Below, piece after piece: positions 16,371-17,500 of a stretch of 17,500 bases of DNA; within the stretch, counting starts at the first letter, position 1; each line of letters starts with the position of its first letter. The notes beneath the pieces were generated by a model, which saw only the letters and a list, made by a program, of their open reading frames with translations, searched no databases and had not been told where the DNA came from. Origin of the DNA: Stramonita haemastoma. Its lineage: Eukaryota > Mollusca > Gastropoda > Neogastropoda > Muricidae. Location of the stretch: assembly GCA_030674155.1 (NCBI GenBank), contig CM060344.1, forward strand, positions 31,189,493-31,206,992, in the 5' to 3' direction. The translations under genes were made by a program, and so were the position numbers.

Positions 16371-16715
16371 AGGGATAGCCTAGTGGTCTGAGTGTCGCAC
16401 TCGCAATTTGACGATTGACCCAGGTTCGATTCCCGTTCGATGGGGATTTTTTTCGCCTTGGAGTTAACAACACCAGTGCTGACTTCACTCTTTCCCAAAA
16501 GTCCTTCGGATGAGACTATAAACCGAGGCCCTATGTGCGAACACACGCAGAACATCTTGCACATGCACGTTAAATCCTGGTCCGCTTTTCGTAAGAGTAG
16601 GCCATGGTGTGCTGGTGGGAACAGATGGCATTTACAAAACTGCATACGCACGAGGACTGGATGTAAAAAAAGCACAAGAGTGCTTATCCCATTATCCTCG
16701 TTATAAAAGAATAAA
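16371..16715 (+). mobile_element. SINE-D, full length
   Basis: Head agggatagcctagtggtctg, B-box-like caggttcgattcccg, gagttaacaacaccagtgct, the core ccttcggatgagac, aatcctggtccgcttttcgt, and tail atcctcgttataaaagaata plus A-rich sequence. It lies beside the triplet repeat, in the presumed intron of the minus-strand exon. Confidence 0.88.
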
Positions 16716-16907
16716 ATTTAAAAAAATAAAATAGTGATGAATAAAGAGCGAATGCGTTGCTTGTTGGATGTACCGTCTGGATATATAAAAATCGGACTTT
16801 GACTGACATACATACATCCCCAAAGTCAGAATGTAGCTACCTTCATGGTGAGAAAAAAAATGGTCGCATACGCAAAATCTCACCATTGGTGAATATCCGA
16901 GCCACAG
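16716..16907. other. Unrecognised stretch
   Basis: No family match and no credible gene. Confidence 0.5.
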
Positions 16908-17004
16908 AATTCTTCTACTTCTTCTTTTTCATTGAAAACTCAGACAGCAAGTAGTGCTGACTGTCATATGAGTGAAAATGCGTTGCACTGCCGCTAAGCA
17001 CCTG
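16908..17004 (-). mobile_element. Repeat-F, minus-strand copy, 3' end
   Basis: Starts with the inverted tail ttcttctacttcttctttttc, then aactcagacagcaagtagtg, ctgtcatatgag and ccgctaagcacctg. The palindrome cctgacaagtcagg is split after cctg by the SINE-D fragment that follows. Confidence 0.78.
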
Positions 17005-17159
17005 GTGCTTTTCGTAAGAGTAGGCCACTGTGTGCCGGTGGGGAACAGACGGCAACATTGACAAAACTGCATACACACGGGGATTGGATGTAAAAAAAAG
17101 CACACGAGTGCTCCTGGATATAAAAGAATAAAAGATAAATAAATAAACAAAGATAAAAT
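17005..17159 (+). mobile_element. SINE-D 3' fragment splitting the repeat-F palindrome
   Basis: gcttttcgtaagagtaggcc through tacacacggggattggatgt to gatataaaagaata and an A-rich tail. Four uninterrupted versions of the host site exist in the array at 4079-4900. I see no target-site duplication. Confidence 0.82.
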
Positions 17160-17500
17160 ACAAGTCAGGCCCAGCGCATCCAACTGCAGCATGGGAGAGA
17201 ACTGTTTTCAGTCTTTCTGGAAAAAAAAAAGGCTGAAGAATGAACAAAGAAGGAAAATATGACAAGAAAGAAATGACAGAAAAAGGAACAAGAGAGAAAC
17301 GAAAAGTGATAGAAAAGAAGAAATTTCTGGCACACAGAGTTCAGAATGTGGGGATGCTATTAATTATACTGACATACCAAGACTTTGGGCTTCAATCCAA
17401 TCTAATGATGTTGCTTAGAGCCCCACTGACCACACTGGCTATATAAGGGCTGTCACCTCGTCATATTTTAAAACACATATAAAAAGTGTGCAACTATGTA
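17160..17500 (-). mobile_element. Repeat-F, minus-strand copy, remainder
   Basis: acaagtcaggcccagcgcat, tttcagtctttctgg, the purine-rich segment, ggggatgctattaattatac, cttcaatccaatctaatgat and gctgaccacact-like sequence to the window edge. It parallels 4804-5055, 5455-5485 and 5695-5785 in order but lacks the two SINEs inserted there. Confidence 0.78.

Noticed and set aside
15946..16378. Acidic, poly-Ser, poly-Leu and poly-Arg frames in the triplet repeat
   Set aside because: Every frame is open because the repeat is a triplet; this is not evidence of a protein.
15746..16675. A 309-codon minus-strand frame covering SINE-D, the triplet repeat and the exon
   Set aside because: The upstream two-thirds is SINE plus proline/histidine repeat. 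Only the part after the splice site (15955-15746) has normal composition.

Overview
This window reads as intergenic or intronic nuclear DNA from an animal, most likely a marine gastropod mollusc. The evidence is tRNA-derived SINEs of a kind I recall from gastropod genomes, dense microsatellites, no bacterial-style gene packing, and one putative spliced exon. Family labels (SINE-A, -B, -C, -D, repeat-E, repeat-F) are mine, because no database search was possible. No complete protein gene, RNA gene, transposase or reverse transcriptase is recognisable.

Layout. 1-3470 is a pile-up of SINE insertions: SINE-A split by an inverted pair of SINE-B, then several SINE-D copies in one orientation. 3466-3806 is a long purine tract of (GA)n ending in (GACA)n. 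4079-5780 is a repeat-F copy whose 3' end is tandemly multiplied four-fold and which was later hit by one SINE-A and one SINE-D. 5850-6213 is (CT)n plus SINE-D. 6213-7975 is G-poor DNA with a badly decayed tandem repeat of about 70-125 bp. 8170-8541 is two long (CA)n arrays around a SINE-D fragment. 8953-14043 carries four same-strand copies of repeat-E, a clean SINE-A with target-site duplications, Z-prone CA/CG tracts, a repeat-F copy ending in an expanded (GAA)n tail, and a 424 bp MITE with inverted termini flanked by TA. 14165-15005 has a SINE-A fragment, a 99-nt alternating purine-pyrimidine tract and another repeat-F copy.

The only plausible coding sequence is on the minus strand at 15746-15955. 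It is a GC-rich, cysteine-containing, 69-codon terminal exon with a good 3' splice site. Its polypyrimidine tract is a roughly 400-nt triplet microsatellite with no AG dinucleotide. Its stop codon abuts a degenerate GATCA repeat, followed in the transcript direction by a 24-bp minisatellite (15021-15598). The protein could not be identified.

16371-17500 holds a SINE-D and a second inverted repeat-F copy interrupted by a SINE-D fragment. Comparing the two inverted repeat-F copies gives a relative order of insertions.

The most interesting items are SINE-A, whose 5' end joins a tRNA-type box A to a 5S rRNA-like internal promoter; the repeat-F family with its tandem amplification and (GAA)n tail; the MITE; and the exon squeezed between microsatellites.
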